Of a DNA stretch of 34,738 nt, positions 7,920 through 17,136 are shown one piece after another. The notes below the pieces were generated by a model. It ran no database searches. It was not told where the DNA came from and was given only the letters and a program-made list of their open reading frames with translations. Within the stretch, counting starts at the first letter, position 1. Each line of letters opens with the position of its first letter. The position numbers were made by a program, and so were the translations under genes. The DNA is taken from positions 1 to 34,738 of the forward strand of contig CAJWSY010000012.1 of NCBI GenBank assembly GCA_913045935.1, given 5' to 3'. Source of the DNA: an uncultured Chloroflexota bacterium. Its GTDB lineage: Bacteria; Chloroflexota; Dehalococcoidia; Lucifugimonadales; GCA-002694895.

Positions 7920-9291
7920 TCATTTTAAATGGATCAAGAATATCCTTGATTTTATCTTCACTTAAATCAGTCATTTCTAATGCAACTTCTGAAATGGTAC
8001 GACCCGATTTCTCTGCTTCTTGGGCAATTTTAGCTGATAAATCATATCCGATTTCTGGCACTAATGCTGTAACCATTGACAATCCTCTGTGTACAGATTT
8101 TGGACCTTCTTCGGAAGCTTCTAGGCCTTTAATGCATTTTTCGGAAAAATTGATCGCTGAATTTGAAATAAGATCTACGCTCTCAAGCATATTATGTGCC
8201 GATACAGGTAGCATTACGTTCAGTTCAAAATTTCCAGTCTGTGCAGACAATTCTACTGCTGAACAATTTCCATAAACATGTGCACATACTTGCAAGAAAG
8301 ATTCAGCAATTACTGGATTAACTTTTCCAGGCATAATTGAGCTACCTGGTGCTACAGATGGTAATATAATTTCACCAAAACCACCTCTGGGGCCAGAACC
8401 CATCCACCTGATATCATTACAAATTTTCATAATTGACAATGAAATTGATTTTATAATTCCAGCTGTTGCCGAAATGGCATCTATAGTGCTTTGTGCCTGG
8501 AAATGATTAGTTGTTTCAACTATTTTCAATCCTATTTCTGAAGAAATTTGTTCGCATACAAGTCTTGAAAAATCTTCATGCGTATTTATTCCTGTTCCAA
8601 CTGCAGTCCCTCCTAAGGCAACTTCAGAAAGCCATTTTTGTGAATCTAACAACTTATTGATAGCATTATCAATTTGACCACAATATCCTTCAAATTCTTG
8701 ACCAAGAGTTATAGGGGTAGCATCTTGCAAATGTGTTCTGCCTGTTTTAATTACACTGCTAAATTCTTCCGATTTAGCTTTTAATTCTTTCGACATATTA
8801 GACAATGACGGAATAAGTTTAGTATCAATAGATTGTATTAATGCAAGATGTATAGCAGAAGGGATAACATCATTGCTTGATTGACCTAAATTAACATGAT
8901 CATTAGGATGTATTAAGCTTTTATCACCTCTATTACTGCCTGATTTTTCTGCTGCAATATTTGATATAACTTCATTCATATTCATATTAGTTGACGTTCC
9001 TGATCCAGTTTGAAATATATCAATCACAAATTCGTCAATATATTTACCATCTAAAATTTCATTTGTGACTTCAACAATCATATCTGATACTTCTTTGTTT
9101 ATAAGTCCTAAATCAAGATTTACAATAGCTGCATTTTTTTTTATTAAAGCTAAGGATTTAATAAATTGTTCAGAAAATTTCAAATTACTAATTTGAAAAT
9201 TTTCAACTGCTCTTTGTGTTTGAGCTCCATAATAAGCATCTTGAGGAACTTTCATTTCTCCTAAAGAATCTTTTTCTATTCTATATTTCAT
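7903..9291 (-). CDS. fumC: Fumarate hydratase, class II
   Basis: The 462-residue protein matches class II fumarases in length and motifs: GSGTSTNMNMNEV (97-109), NLGQSSNDVIPSA (134-146), TGRTHLQDATP (183-193, catalytic His187) and the superfamily signature GSSIMPGKVNP (316-326, catalytic Ser318 on the mobile loop). It interconverts fumarate and L-malate in the TCA cycle and needs no iron-sulfur cluster, useful in iron-poor seawater. The methylcitrate cycle yields succinate, which re-enters metabolism through this step. A TGGAGA Shine-Dalgarno lies just upstream of the ATG at 9291. Aspartate ammonia-lyase is the close alternative, but the lyase motifs here read as fumarase. Confidence 0.95.
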   Translation of the reverse strand: MKYRIEKDSLGEMKVPQDAYYGAQTQRAVENFQISNLKFSEQFIKSLALIKKNAAIVNLDLGLINKEVSDMIVEVTNEILDGKYIDEFVIDIFQTGSGTSTNMNMNEVISNIAAEKSGSNRGDKSLIHPNDHVNLGQSSNDVIPSAIHLALIQSIDTKLIPSLSNMSKELKAKSEEFSSVIKTGRTHLQDATPITLGQEFEGYCGQIDNAINKLLDSQKWLSEVALGGTAVGTGINTHEDFSRLVCEQISSEIGLKIVETTNHFQAQSTIDAISATAGIIKSISLSIMKICNDIRWMGSGPRGGFGEIILPSVAPGSSIMPGKVNPVIAESFLQVCAHVYGNCSAVELSAQTGNFELNVMLPVSAHNMLESVDLISNSAINFSEKCIKGLEASEEGPKSVHRGLSMVTALVPEIGYDLSAKIAQEAEKSGRTISEVALEMTDLSEDKIKDILDPFKMINPGL

Positions 9292-9426
9292 TAATTCTCC
9301 AATAAATTTAGTTAATAAAATTATCTCGGTTTAAATTATTAGAGTCAAGAAGAATTAATTAAGTGCTAGATAAAAATATAATAAAAACATAGAATAAGTT
9401 AATTGAGCATAATATCGAGGTGGAAA

Positions 9427-11025
9427 ATGAGTAAAATGACAGGAGGAGAAGCACTAGCTAAATCCCTTACATTAAATAAAGTAGAAGTTATTTTTGGGCT
9501 CCCAGGTGTTCAGCTTTATCATGCGCTTGATGGTCTGTCTAAAGAAAAGCAAATCAAATTTATTACCACTAGACACGAACAAGCAACAACTTATATGGCT
9601 GACGGTTATAGTAGAGCTTCAGGAAAAATAGGAGTAGCAATGGTTGTTCCGGGTCCTGGGCTACAAAATGCAAGTGCAGGAATAGGAACTGCTTACTCTG
9701 CATCCTCACCGATATTAGTGATATCTGGGCAAATCGAAAGAGAATCTATAGGAATGGATCAAGGTAAATTGCATGAAGTTAATGATCAAATGGACACTAT
9801 AGCTCCTGTTACAAAATGGAGAAAAAGAATAACAGATCCACAAGAAATACCTTCTGCAGTTAATGAAGCATTTAATCAATTACAAACTGGTAGACCAAGG
9901 CCTGTAGAAATTGAAATACCACCTGAAACTTTAGCTGATGTATCATCCATAGATTTACTAGAACCAGAAATAAATTCTCCAATTTCAATTACTGAAGAAG
10001 AAATAAATCAATTAGCAAGCGAGTTAATGAAAAGTAAAAATCCATTATTGTGGGTAGGTGGTGGAGCAATATCTTCTGGTGCTAACGAAGAATTATTAGA
10101 ACTTGTAGAATTTTTACAATGTCCCGTTATATTAACAAATCAAGGAAAAGGTGCTTTTCCAGAAAACCATGAATTATGCCTTGGATCTCTTCATAGAAAT
10201 GAGCCTTACATGGATAAAATGAAAGAACATGACTTGAGTTTGGCAATAGGAACAAGAATGGGAATTGCAGCCACTACTGATATAAACCACAAATTGTATC
10301 AAATCGATATTGATGATAAAGAAATTGGAATAAATCATCCTAGTGCAATTCCAATGGTTGGCGATGCAAAAGTTTCTCTTAAAAATTTATTAATTGCTTT
10401 AAAATCAAAAACTAGCCCTAGAGAACCCAATGTTAAATTGAAAGAATTATTAAAATTTAGAAAAAAAGCTCTAACTGTAATTGAACCTCAGGCTTCATTA
10501 ACTAATGCACTTAGAGATGCAATGCCTGAAGAAAGCGTATTTGTATCAGGGATGACTCAAATTGGATACTATAGCAGAACAGGTTATCCAGTTAATCTTC
10601 CAAGAACTCACATAACTTCGTCATATTATGGTAATTTAGGTTATGCATACCCTACTGCTCTAGGCGCAAAAGTTGGTAGACCTGACCTTCCTGTATTAGC
10701 AGTTTCTGGAGATGGTGGATTTTTGTTCAACTCACAAGAAATGGCTACAGCTAAGCAATTCAATATAAATGCTACTGTAGTAGTGTTTAATGACAACGCT
10801 TATGGCAATGTTATGAGAGACCAAAAACTTTCATTTGATGGCAGAGTATATGGATCAGAATTACAAAATCCGGACTTTAAAAAACTTGCAGAGGCATATG
10901 GAATCAATTACTACAGAGCAGATTCTCCCGAGCAACTTAACGAATATACAAAAGAATCCTTTGGCATAAACGAACCTTCATTTATTGAAGTTCCTGTAGG
11001 GCCAATGCCTAAACCATGGAAATAA
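9427..11025 (+). CDS. Thiamine-pyrophosphate-dependent enzyme, acetolactate synthase-like
   Basis: The 532-residue protein has the three domains of the pyruvate-oxidase/acetolactate-synthase family: an N-terminal pyrimidine-binding domain with the activating glutamate (Glu51 in TRHEQATTYMADGYS), a central domain (about 190-340), and a C-terminal TPP/metal domain with GDGG (428) and NDN (455-457). The start is ATG at 9427, where GAGGTGG (9417-9423) is well placed; a TTG at 9403 is in frame but lacks one. True acetolactate synthase is unlikely, as no regulatory subunit or isoleucine/valine genes are nearby. A decarboxylase or lyase acting on a 2-oxo acid or acyl-CoA is more likely. It overlaps the hydrolase gene and heads a coupled unit with it and an MFS carrier. 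A TATAAT lies at 9377-9382 with only a weak -35. Confidence 0.85.
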   Translation: MSKMTGGEALAKSLTLNKVEVIFGLPGVQLYHALDGLSKEKQIKFITTRHEQATTYMADGYSRASGKIGVAMVVPGPGLQNASAGIGTAYSASSPILVISGQIERESIGMDQGKLHEVNDQMDTIAPVTKWRKRITDPQEIPSAVNEAFNQLQTGRPRPVEIEIPPETLADVSSIDLLEPEINSPISITEEEINQLASELMKSKNPLLWVGGGAISSGANEELLELVEFLQCPVILTNQGKGAFPENHELCLGSLHRNEPYMDKMKEHDLSLAIGTRMGIAATTDINHKLYQIDIDDKEIGINHPSAIPMVGDAKVSLKNLLIALKSKTSPREPNVKLKELLKFRKKALTVIEPQASLTNALRDAMPEESVFVSGMTQIGYYSRTGYPVNLPRTHITSSYYGNLGYAYPTALGAKVGRPDLPVLAVSGDGGFLFNSQEMATAKQFNINATVVVFNDNAYGNVMRDQKLSFDGRVYGSELQNPDFKKLAEAYGINYYRADSPEQLNEYTKESFGINEPSFIEVPVGPMPKPWK

Positions 11026-11927
11026 TGAATAGAAACGAAGCTCACAACCAGCTATTAATAAATGCAGAAAAAGCAGGTATAAATTTTGAAAATAAAATAC
11101 CTCCAGAAGATGGTTGGTTTAAATCTGATGATTTAAAATTACATTTTCTTGATTGGGGTGATAAATCTAAACCCGTATGCATTTTATTACATGGATTTGC
11201 TCAGACTGCACATTCTTGGGATTTCATATCTTTAGGGTTATCAAGTAATTATCGAGTAATTGCTTTAGACCAAAGAGGACATGGAGACAGTGATTGGGAT
11301 AATAATAAAAATTATTCTACTCCCTACTTTGTCAAAGATATAAAAAATCTAATTAAATATTTAAATATTGACAAATTTGACCTTATTGGACTTTCTATGG
11401 GAGGTAAAAACAGCTATTACTATGCTTCAGAAAATCAAGATAAAATTAATAAATTAATCATAGTAGACACTGGCCCGGAAACTATTAAAAAAGGGAAATC
11501 ATCTATTCGAAATTTTGTTCAAATGGATGATCAACTAGATTCAATAGAAGATTTCGTAAAACGTATAAAAAAATATAACCCACATAGGACGGAAGAGCAT
11601 ATAAGGGGTAATATTTTAAATAATATCAAACAACTTGAGAGCGGGAAATGGACATGGAAATACGATTCTTTCCTAAGAACCGGATTTAATGTTAGGCAAA
11701 GAAATGATAACCCAAATGAAGCTTGGGAAGTATTAAAAAAAATATATACACCCACAATGATTGTAAAAGGCGGGAAAAGTGATATTTTATCTTCTGAAAC
11801 TTTAGATAAAATGACAGATGTTATGGATAATGCTATTGCCAAAACTGTTGAGGATGCCGGGCATCTTGTGCCTGGGGATAATCCCATAGAATTTACAAAA
11901 CTAGCTATCAATTTTTTAATGAAATGA
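11025..11927 (+). CDS. Alpha/beta-hydrolase
   Basis: The 300-residue protein has a full catalytic set: oxyanion-hole HGF (about 56-58), nucleophile elbow GLSMGG (122-127, Ser124), an aspartate in VKGGKSDIL and a histidine in EDAGHLVPGDNP near the C-terminus. LDQRGHGDSDW is the usual strand-4 motif. Such proteins hydrolyse esters, lactones or C-C bonds in aromatic and organic-acid breakdown; the substrate is unknown. There is no signal peptide, so it is cytoplasmic. The ATG at 11025 overlaps the preceding stop as TAATG, the arrangement expected for coupled translation. An ATG at 11016 is also in frame and adds three residues. The 3' end overlaps the MFS gene as ATGA. Confidence 0.88.
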   Translation: MNRNEAHNQLLINAEKAGINFENKIPPEDGWFKSDDLKLHFLDWGDKSKPVCILLHGFAQTAHSWDFISLGLSSNYRVIALDQRGHGDSDWDNNKNYSTPYFVKDIKNLIKYLNIDKFDLIGLSMGGKNSYYYASENQDKINKLIIVDTGPETIKKGKSSIRNFVQMDDQLDSIEDFVKRIKKYNPHRTEEHIRGNILNNIKQLESGKWTWKYDSFLRTGFNVRQRNDNPNEAWEVLKKIYTPTMIVKGGKSDILSSETLDKMTDVMDNAIAKTVEDAGHLVPGDNPIEFTKLAINFLMK

Positions 11928-13162
11928 ACCAAGAAAACAAAAAACCAACAAATATATTTTACGGTTGGTGGATTGTTATTTCGGGTACAATTGTAAATGC
12001 ATTGGCTACTGGTACATATTGGCATGGTTTTGGTGCATTTTTTGATCCAATTGTTGATGAATTCAAATGGAGCCGTGCATTAACTTCCATTGCACCTGCA
12101 CTTCAAAGATCAGAAGGTGCTGCATTTGGTCCATTTGTAGGTATTGCTATAGATAAATTCGGTCCAAGAAATGTAATGCTTTTTGGAATCATATTATGTG
12201 GGCTTGGGTTTATCGCGCTAGCTCATACAAACTCATTATTGTGGTTTTTTGTAGCAAGTAGTATTTTAACACTAGGTTTAACTTTTGGGACTTTTCTAGT
12301 CGTTAGCACTGCAGTCGCTAATTGGTTTGTTCAAAAAAGAGCATTAGCTTTATCTGCGGCATCAACAGGATCTGGATTTGGAGGATTTCTTGTACCACTT
12401 GTAGTCTTGCTTATAAGTACATATGGATGGCGAGAATCATTAGAGTATATAGGAATATCTTTTTTTATAATAGGAATTCCATGTTCACTGGTAATGAGAA
12501 GTAAACCTGAGGATTATGGTATGTACCCAGATAATATAAACCCTAAAATTCAAAAAGAAAAAAATATAAAAAAAGAAGTGGACTATGGTACCAAAGAAGC
12601 TTTGAAATCACCTACATTTTGGACTTTTGCGACTGTTGTGGGAATATCTCAAATGATGATGTCCTCAAATGTTCATTTAATTCCAGCTCTAAGTAGCTTT
12701 GGATTTAGTCGTGAAGTTGCAGGGTTAATTATAGGAATAGGAGTTAATATTACAAATTTTGGCGGAAGAATCTTATCAGGGATATATGGAGATAAATTAA
12801 ATAAAAAATACATACTTACTTTTGCATTCTTTTGCCAATCCGTTGGTTTAATTATTTTTTCTTTTAGTAGAACAATTTTTCAATTAATATTTTTTATGTT
12901 TTTTTGGGGATTAGGTTTTGGACTCTCTGTACCAACAAGATTAGCCATTACAGGTGATTACTTTGGGCGAAAAAATTATGGAACTATACTATCCTTAATA
13001 ATGACAGTCAGTGCAATTTATAGCGTTCTTGCTCCGGTTGCTGTTGGATGGGGTTATGATGTATTTGGAAATTATAGACAGCCATTTTTAATACTAGCAT
13101 TAGTGTCGAGCGTAAGCGTTCCTGGAATGCTTCTTATTAAACCGATGGAAGAAAAAAATTAA
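11924..13162 (+). CDS. MFS transporter, monocarboxylate / oxalate-formate antiporter-like
   Basis: This 412-residue protein has about 12 membrane segments. The N-terminal YGWWIVISGTIVNALATG plus a DEFKWSRA turn is typical of the monocarboxylate-transporter and oxalate:formate-antiporter branches of MFS. A loop 2-3 motif (DKFGPRNVMLFG) and a charged central loop (about 200-225) divide the two halves. It probably imports or exchanges an organic acid across the cytoplasmic membrane. Its 4-bp ATGA overlap with the hydrolase gene argues that it carries the substrate of the TPP enzyme or hydrolase, or their product. The stop overlaps the convergent ABC ATPase gene by 4 bp (13159-13162). Confidence 0.88.
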   Translation: MNQENKKPTNIFYGWWIVISGTIVNALATGTYWHGFGAFFDPIVDEFKWSRALTSIAPALQRSEGAAFGPFVGIAIDKFGPRNVMLFGIILCGLGFIALAHTNSLLWFFVASSILTLGLTFGTFLVVSTAVANWFVQKRALALSAASTGSGFGGFLVPLVVLLISTYGWRESLEYIGISFFIIGIPCSLVMRSKPEDYGMYPDNINPKIQKEKNIKKEVDYGTKEALKSPTFWTFATVVGISQMMMSSNVHLIPALSSFGFSREVAGLIIGIGVNITNFGGRILSGIYGDKLNKKYILTFAFFCQSVGLIIFSFSRTIFQLIFFMFFWGLGFGLSVPTRLAITGDYFGRKNYGTILSLIMTVSAIYSVLAPVAVGWGYDVFGNYRQPFLILALVSSVSVPGMLLIKPMEEKN

Positions 13163-14229
13163 ATTATCTTTTGGTTTTTGTAACATATCAAGGGATGTCC
13201 GGGAGTTAACTCTACATCAACTTTTGTTCCCACATTAAAATCATTTGTATGAGATGAAAGGCTTTTTACAATTTTGCCTGAGTTCAGTTTTATGTAATAA
13301 ATGTAATACATTCCTCTATATTCTCTTTGAACAACAAATCCATTTCCTGCGTTATTTTTTGTTATGGTAATATCGTCAGGTCTCAGCATAATATTTACAG
13401 TCTCACCATTTGAAGCATTAGATTGAACTTCTATTTTTCCTAATTCAGTATTGGCATATTTATCTTTAATTTCTCCATCAATAAAATCAGCTAATCCAAT
13501 AAATTCAGCAACAAATTGATTGGACGGATTTTGAAACACTTTTTTATTTTCATCTATTTGCTGTATTTCACCTTCGTTCAATACTATTATACGATCTCCC
13601 ATGTACAAAGCTTCTTGTTGATCATGAGTGACAAATAAACAAGAGATCTTTAAATATTTAAGAATTCTTCTAACTTCCATCCTTAATTGTATTCTTAAAT
13701 TTGGATCTAAATTAGAAAAAGGTTCATCCATCAATAAAATTTTAGGACGTGGAGCTAATGAACGTGCCAAAGCCACTCTTTGTTGTTCCCCTCCTGATAA
13801 TTCATCAGGATACCTGTCACGTAAGTGATAAATACCTGTCATTAACATTAAATCAGTTAAAGATGATAATTGTGAAAGAGATTTATGTTTTGTGTTATTA
13901 ACATCCATCCCATATTGAATATTATTTTCTACTGTCATATGAGGAAACAATGCAAAATCTTGAAAGACAATACCTATATCTCTTTTTTCTATAGGTATAT
14001 CTATTGTACTTGAAAACATAATTTTTTCAGAAATTTTTATAGTTGCTTCATTAGGATTTTGCAATCCTGTAATACATCTGATTAATGAAGTTTTCCCTGA
14101 CCCACTTGGCCCTACTAAAGCTAAAATTTCTGAATCTTTAATTTCAAAATTAATATCTCTTAGTACCTTATTATCATCATAATTAAGTGACAAATTTTCA
14201 ACAATTAACGATTTTTGTTCTTTATTCAT
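13159..14229 (-). CDS. fbpC: Ferric-iron ABC transporter ATP-binding protein
   Basis: The 356-residue ATPase has Walker A GPSGSGKT (40-47), Q-loop Gln89 in VFQDFALFP, ABC signature LSGGEQQR (143-150), Walker B ILLMDEP (163-169), D-loop SNLD and switch His201. Residues about 240-356 form the C-terminal regulatory (TOBE-like) domain common to FbpC, PotA and MalK proteins. It powers the permease encoded 7 bp upstream. Assignment to ferric iron rests on that fused permease and the FutA/FbpA-like binding protein; polyamine, sulfate or phosphonate import use related ATPases. It is the last gene of the operon as seen here, converging on the MFS gene. Confidence 0.88.
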   Translation of the reverse strand: MNKEQKSLIVENLSLNYDDNKVLRDINFEIKDSEILALVGPSGSGKTSLIRCITGLQNPNEATIKISEKIMFSSTIDIPIEKRDIGIVFQDFALFPHMTVENNIQYGMDVNNTKHKSLSQLSSLTDLMLMTGIYHLRDRYPDELSGGEQQRVALARSLAPRPKILLMDEPFSNLDPNLRIQLRMEVRRILKYLKISCLFVTHDQQEALYMGDRIIVLNEGEIQQIDENKKVFQNPSNQFVAEFIGLADFIDGEIKDKYANTELGKIEVQSNASNGETVNIMLRPDDITITKNNAGNGFVVQREYRGMYYIYYIKLNSGKIVKSLSSHTNDFNVGTKVDVELTPGHPLICYKNQKII

Positions 14230-14236
14230 TTAAAAA

Positions 14237-15820
14237 TTATTTATTTTTACTAAATTTTACCTTTATATCTTCTGTATGTATAGATAGATATGTTGGTATA
14301 GCAATTATAATTATTAAAAGTAAACCTGCTAAGCCCGCAGAAGAGAAATTAGCTTCCTCCAATCCATCCCAAATTACTGTTGATAACGTATGAAAATTAA
14401 GAGGTGCTAAAACCAAAGTTACAGGTAATTCTTTTGCAGTTAATATAAAAACGTTTAATAATCCTTTTTTAATACCGGGAGCATATAAAGGTAATGAAAT
14501 TTTATAAAAAGTTTCAAAATAACTTTTTCCTAATGATTTTGAAGCTATTGAATATCTTTCACCTATAAGTTCTGATGAAGTTCTAATTGGACCATAACCT
14601 GTAGAAAAAAATAAAACTATATATCCCATAATCAAAATTATCCAAGTCTGATATATAGAAAAAAAGTAATTGACAGAGAAATATACAAAAGAAAGGGCAA
14701 TTACTAATCCAGGAAGAGTGTATCCAAAATATATCAAATTTTCAAATGCTATTCTTAAACGATTATTATTTTTTGATAAAACATCAATAATTAAGAAAGC
14801 CAAGATCATACATATAATTGCAGTAACAGCAGAACCAGTAAATGTATTGTAAATAGCATCTATTTTAATTGTTCCCATTAATTCAACAATACTTAAGTTT
14901 GTTCTGAATATTAATTCAAAAATCATTATAAAAGGAATCAGAACACTAATTATGGCAATAATTATAAGAGTTAGCTGCACCAAAGAATGTTTGTTTTTGA
15001 CATCATACAAATTTTGATTTATTAGTTCAGATGGTTTCTTAGAAATTTTACGAGAATTTAAAATAGACATATTAATTGCATAAAATATAATGGGCAAAGA
15101 TAATAATATTAAGATTAATGCATATGATGCTGCACCTTCCAAATCAAAAGATCTATACTTTGTATAAATAGCCAAAGTAAAAGTTTGGTATTGCATAGCT
15201 TGCACAGCGCCAAAATCACTTAAAGTATATAGAGCTACTAGTACGCAGCCAGAATAAATTGATCCTTTGATGTTCGGTAATATGATTTTCAAATATGTTT
15301 GATAATGATTTTTACCGAGAACTCTAGATGCGCTTTCAAGTTTTCTATCTACTAATTTTAATCCTGTGCAAATATTTATGTATACATATGGGAAACATAT
15401 AAAAGTTAAACACAACCAAGCACCAATAAATCCATACATATCTGGAAATCTTTCAATATTCAAAAAAATATTAAAAAAATCATATAGTTTGCCTTTAGGC
15501 CCATAAAATAAAATGAACAAATAACCTGCAAAATAACTTGGAATAACAAGTGGAATAACAAGTAAAACTCTCCACATTTTCGCATATTTTATTTTAGCAA
15601 TCTCTGTAGCCCATGACAGATATAAGCCTAATATCAAAGTAGATAGTGTGACTGCAAAAACAAGAGAAGCTGTATTTATTATCAATTTGAGATAATTTAG
15701 TGAGAATATATTCTGAAAGGAATTAAATAAATCTACCAATCCATATGTAAATAAATATACTAAAGGTATGCTAAACAACAATATTAGAAGACAAATAATT
15801 AACCCAATTACTCTTCTCAT
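14237..15820 (-). CDS. fbpB: Ferric-iron ABC transporter permease (two fused permease halves)
   Basis: The 527-residue integral membrane protein has about 12 predicted segments in two homologous halves, as in FbpB/SfuB ferric permeases that replace a permease heterodimer with one chain. Each half holds an ABC-permease coupling motif: near residues 165-185 (SASRVLGKN then LPNIKGSIYSG) and near 440-465 (IASKSLGKS then LPLYAPGIKKG). It sits in the cytoplasmic membrane and passes iron from the lipoprotein to the cytoplasm. The ATG at 15820 has TTGGAG upstream. The 171-bp gap to the binding-protein gene contains a perfect hairpin, so permease expression is probably lower than that of the binding protein. 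Confidence 0.9.
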   Translation of the reverse strand: MRRVIGLIICLLILLFSIPLVYLFTYGLVDLFNSFQNIFSLNYLKLIINTASLVFAVTLSTLILGLYLSWATEIAKIKYAKMWRVLLVIPLVIPSYFAGYLFILFYGPKGKLYDFFNIFLNIERFPDMYGFIGAWLCLTFICFPYVYINICTGLKLVDRKLESASRVLGKNHYQTYLKIILPNIKGSIYSGCVLVALYTLSDFGAVQAMQYQTFTLAIYTKYRSFDLEGAASYALILILLSLPIIFYAINMSILNSRKISKKPSELINQNLYDVKNKHSLVQLTLIIIAIISVLIPFIMIFELIFRTNLSIVELMGTIKIDAIYNTFTGSAVTAIICMILAFLIIDVLSKNNNRLRIAFENLIYFGYTLPGLVIALSFVYFSVNYFFSIYQTWIILIMGYIVLFFSTGYGPIRTSSELIGERYSIASKSLGKSYFETFYKISLPLYAPGIKKGLLNVFILTAKELPVTLVLAPLNFHTLSTVIWDGLEEANFSSAGLAGLLLIIIIAIPTYLSIHTEDIKVKFSKNK

Positions 15821-15871
15821 TAGATCTCCAATTAATTAATTCATTATAAATATTAATTTAGAAAAAGAAAA

Positions 15872-15917
15872 GAAGAGCTTGTAAATGCTAATGTGAGGCG
15901 ACATTTACAAGCTCTTC
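15872..15917 (-). terminator. Perfect 16-bp hairpin, intra-operon terminator/attenuator
   Basis: GAAGAGCTTGTAAATG (15872-15887) and its exact reverse complement (15902-15917) flank a 14-nt loop. In the direction of transcription (right to left) the stem is followed by a T-rich run (complement of 15861-15871). It lies downstream of the binding-protein gene and upstream of the permease gene. It therefore probably ends most transcripts after the lipoprotein, or stabilises that message's 3' end, giving excess binding protein over transporter. Confidence 0.8.
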
Positions 15918-15991
15918 CCTAAAAAAGCTGAACCACTTAATTTTAATAATACACAGTCAGTAGATTAAACTAACTAAACTAAGTGATGGTT

Positions 15992-17098
15992 TTATTTTGG
16001 AAGTGCCCCAGCTTCTTGAAGTAACTTAACTGATCCTTGGATGTCAGCAAGATCAGATAAACTTATATTTGCTTTTGTTATATCAGCCAATGGAGTCAAC
16101 AGAGGATGTTGTTTAACACCTTCTATTAAAGGATATTCCCTGGTTGAATTAACAAAGTAATTCTGAGCGACTTTAGATAACATAAAATCAACAAATTGTT
16201 GAGCATTATCTTTATTTTTTGCTGTGCTCATTATTCCTATTGGAGAAACCATAACTAAAGATCCTGGTCCACCAGAAGCCAAGTGAATGTTTCTTGCTTT
16301 AAACGCATCACCTTCACCCGCATCTAATACGAATTTATACAGGTAGTAATGGTTAACTAATCCTATATCGATTTCTGCTTTACCAGCAGCTTCTACTTGT
16401 GGAGTATTTTTAGGATAAACTTTTACATCGTTATCCATCATACACTTGACCCACGCCATAGCTTTATCTTCTCCCCACATAGTTCTCATAGCAGTAAGCA
16501 TTGTTTGGAATGAGGAGTTAGTTGGCGCCCATCCCATTTTACCTTTGAATTTTGGATCGCATAAGCTATTAAGATCTGTAATATCTGCAGGGTTAACATT
16601 ATCAGTATTGTAAACAATTGTTCTAGCTCGGCCAGAAACTCCAATCCATTTACCTTGGTTGGATTTTGCCCAATCAGGAACTAATGCTAATGAATCTGCT
16701 GATACATTTTGAAGCATACCAATTACACTTCCAACCGCACCCGGATCTTGTGCATAGAATACGTCAGCTGGAGTTTTATCACCTTCTGACATAATTAAAG
16801 AAGCCATTTCTCCGCTGCTTCCATATTTTACTTCTACATCAATACCGCTGATAGCTTGAAATTGTTCTATAATTGGCCCAACAAGACTTTCTTTTCGGCC
16901 TGAGTAAATTACCAAGCTGCCTTTATCACGATCAACTTCTTTTACAACTTCAACTTCTTTTACAACTTCAACTTCTTTTACAACTTCAACTGGAACTTCT
17001 TTTACAACTTCGACTGTTTCTGTTTCAGTACAAGCTATAGCAAAAGCCATTAAGGATGTAAGAGCTACTAAAGTAGATAATCTGAAAATTTTATTCAT
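15992..17098 (-). CDS. fbpA: Ferric-iron ABC transporter substrate-binding lipoprotein
   Basis: The 368-residue protein begins with a lipoprotein signal peptide ending in AIAC (lipidation Cys23), followed by a repetitive linker of Val-Glu-Val-Val-Lys-Glu units (about 26-56). The periplasmic-binding fold starts at LVIYSGRKESLV. Conserved features are AQDPGAVGSV, the GVSGRARTIVYN strand, and a VNHYYLYKF segment whose tyrosine pair matches iron-coordinating tyrosines in FutA/FbpA proteins. It captures Fe(III) outside the membrane and hands it to the permease. AAGGTG lies upstream of the ATG at 17098. It is first in the operon, under a promoter overlapped by a palindrome. Thiamine or phosphonate binders are more distant alternatives. 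Confidence 0.9.
   Translation of the reverse strand: MNKIFRLSTLVALTSLMAFAIACTETETVEVVKEVPVEVVKEVEVVKEVEVVKEVDRDKGSLVIYSGRKESLVGPIIEQFQAISGIDVEVKYGSSGEMASLIMSEGDKTPADVFYAQDPGAVGSVIGMLQNVSADSLALVPDWAKSNQGKWIGVSGRARTIVYNTDNVNPADITDLNSLCDPKFKGKMGWAPTNSSFQTMLTAMRTMWGEDKAMAWVKCMMDNDVKVYPKNTPQVEAAGKAEIDIGLVNHYYLYKFVLDAGEGDAFKARNIHLASGGPGSLVMVSPIGIMSTAKNKDNAQQFVDFMLSKVAQNYFVNSTREYPLIEGVKQHPLLTPLADITKANISLSDLADIQGSVKLLQEAGALPK
16931..17014 (-). repeat. Short in-frame tandem repeat encoding the lipoprotein linker
   Basis: An 18-bp unit (plus-strand reading ACTTCTTTTACAACTTCA) recurs with minor changes and encodes alternating Val-Glu-Val-Val-Lys-Glu residues between lipidated Cys23 and the binding domain. 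The repeats probably form an extended or beta-like stalk. Similar linkers are common in Chloroflexota lipoproteins. The near-identical units are prone to slippage, so stalk length may vary between strains. Confidence 0.75.
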
Positions 17099-17136
17099 TT
17101 ATAAACACCTTAAATTAATATATGTTAATAACATTG

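Noticed and set aside
9292-9402. Promoter pair for fumC and the TPP operon
   Set aside because: A TATAAT at 9377-9382 exists, but its -35 (TTAATT) matches only three of six positions, so I mention it under the TPP gene and do not list a separate promoter.
9403-9426. TTG start at 9403 for the TPP enzyme
   Set aside because: No ribosome-binding site is seen there, while GAGGTGG precedes ATG 9427 and the family's N-terminus fits the shorter form.
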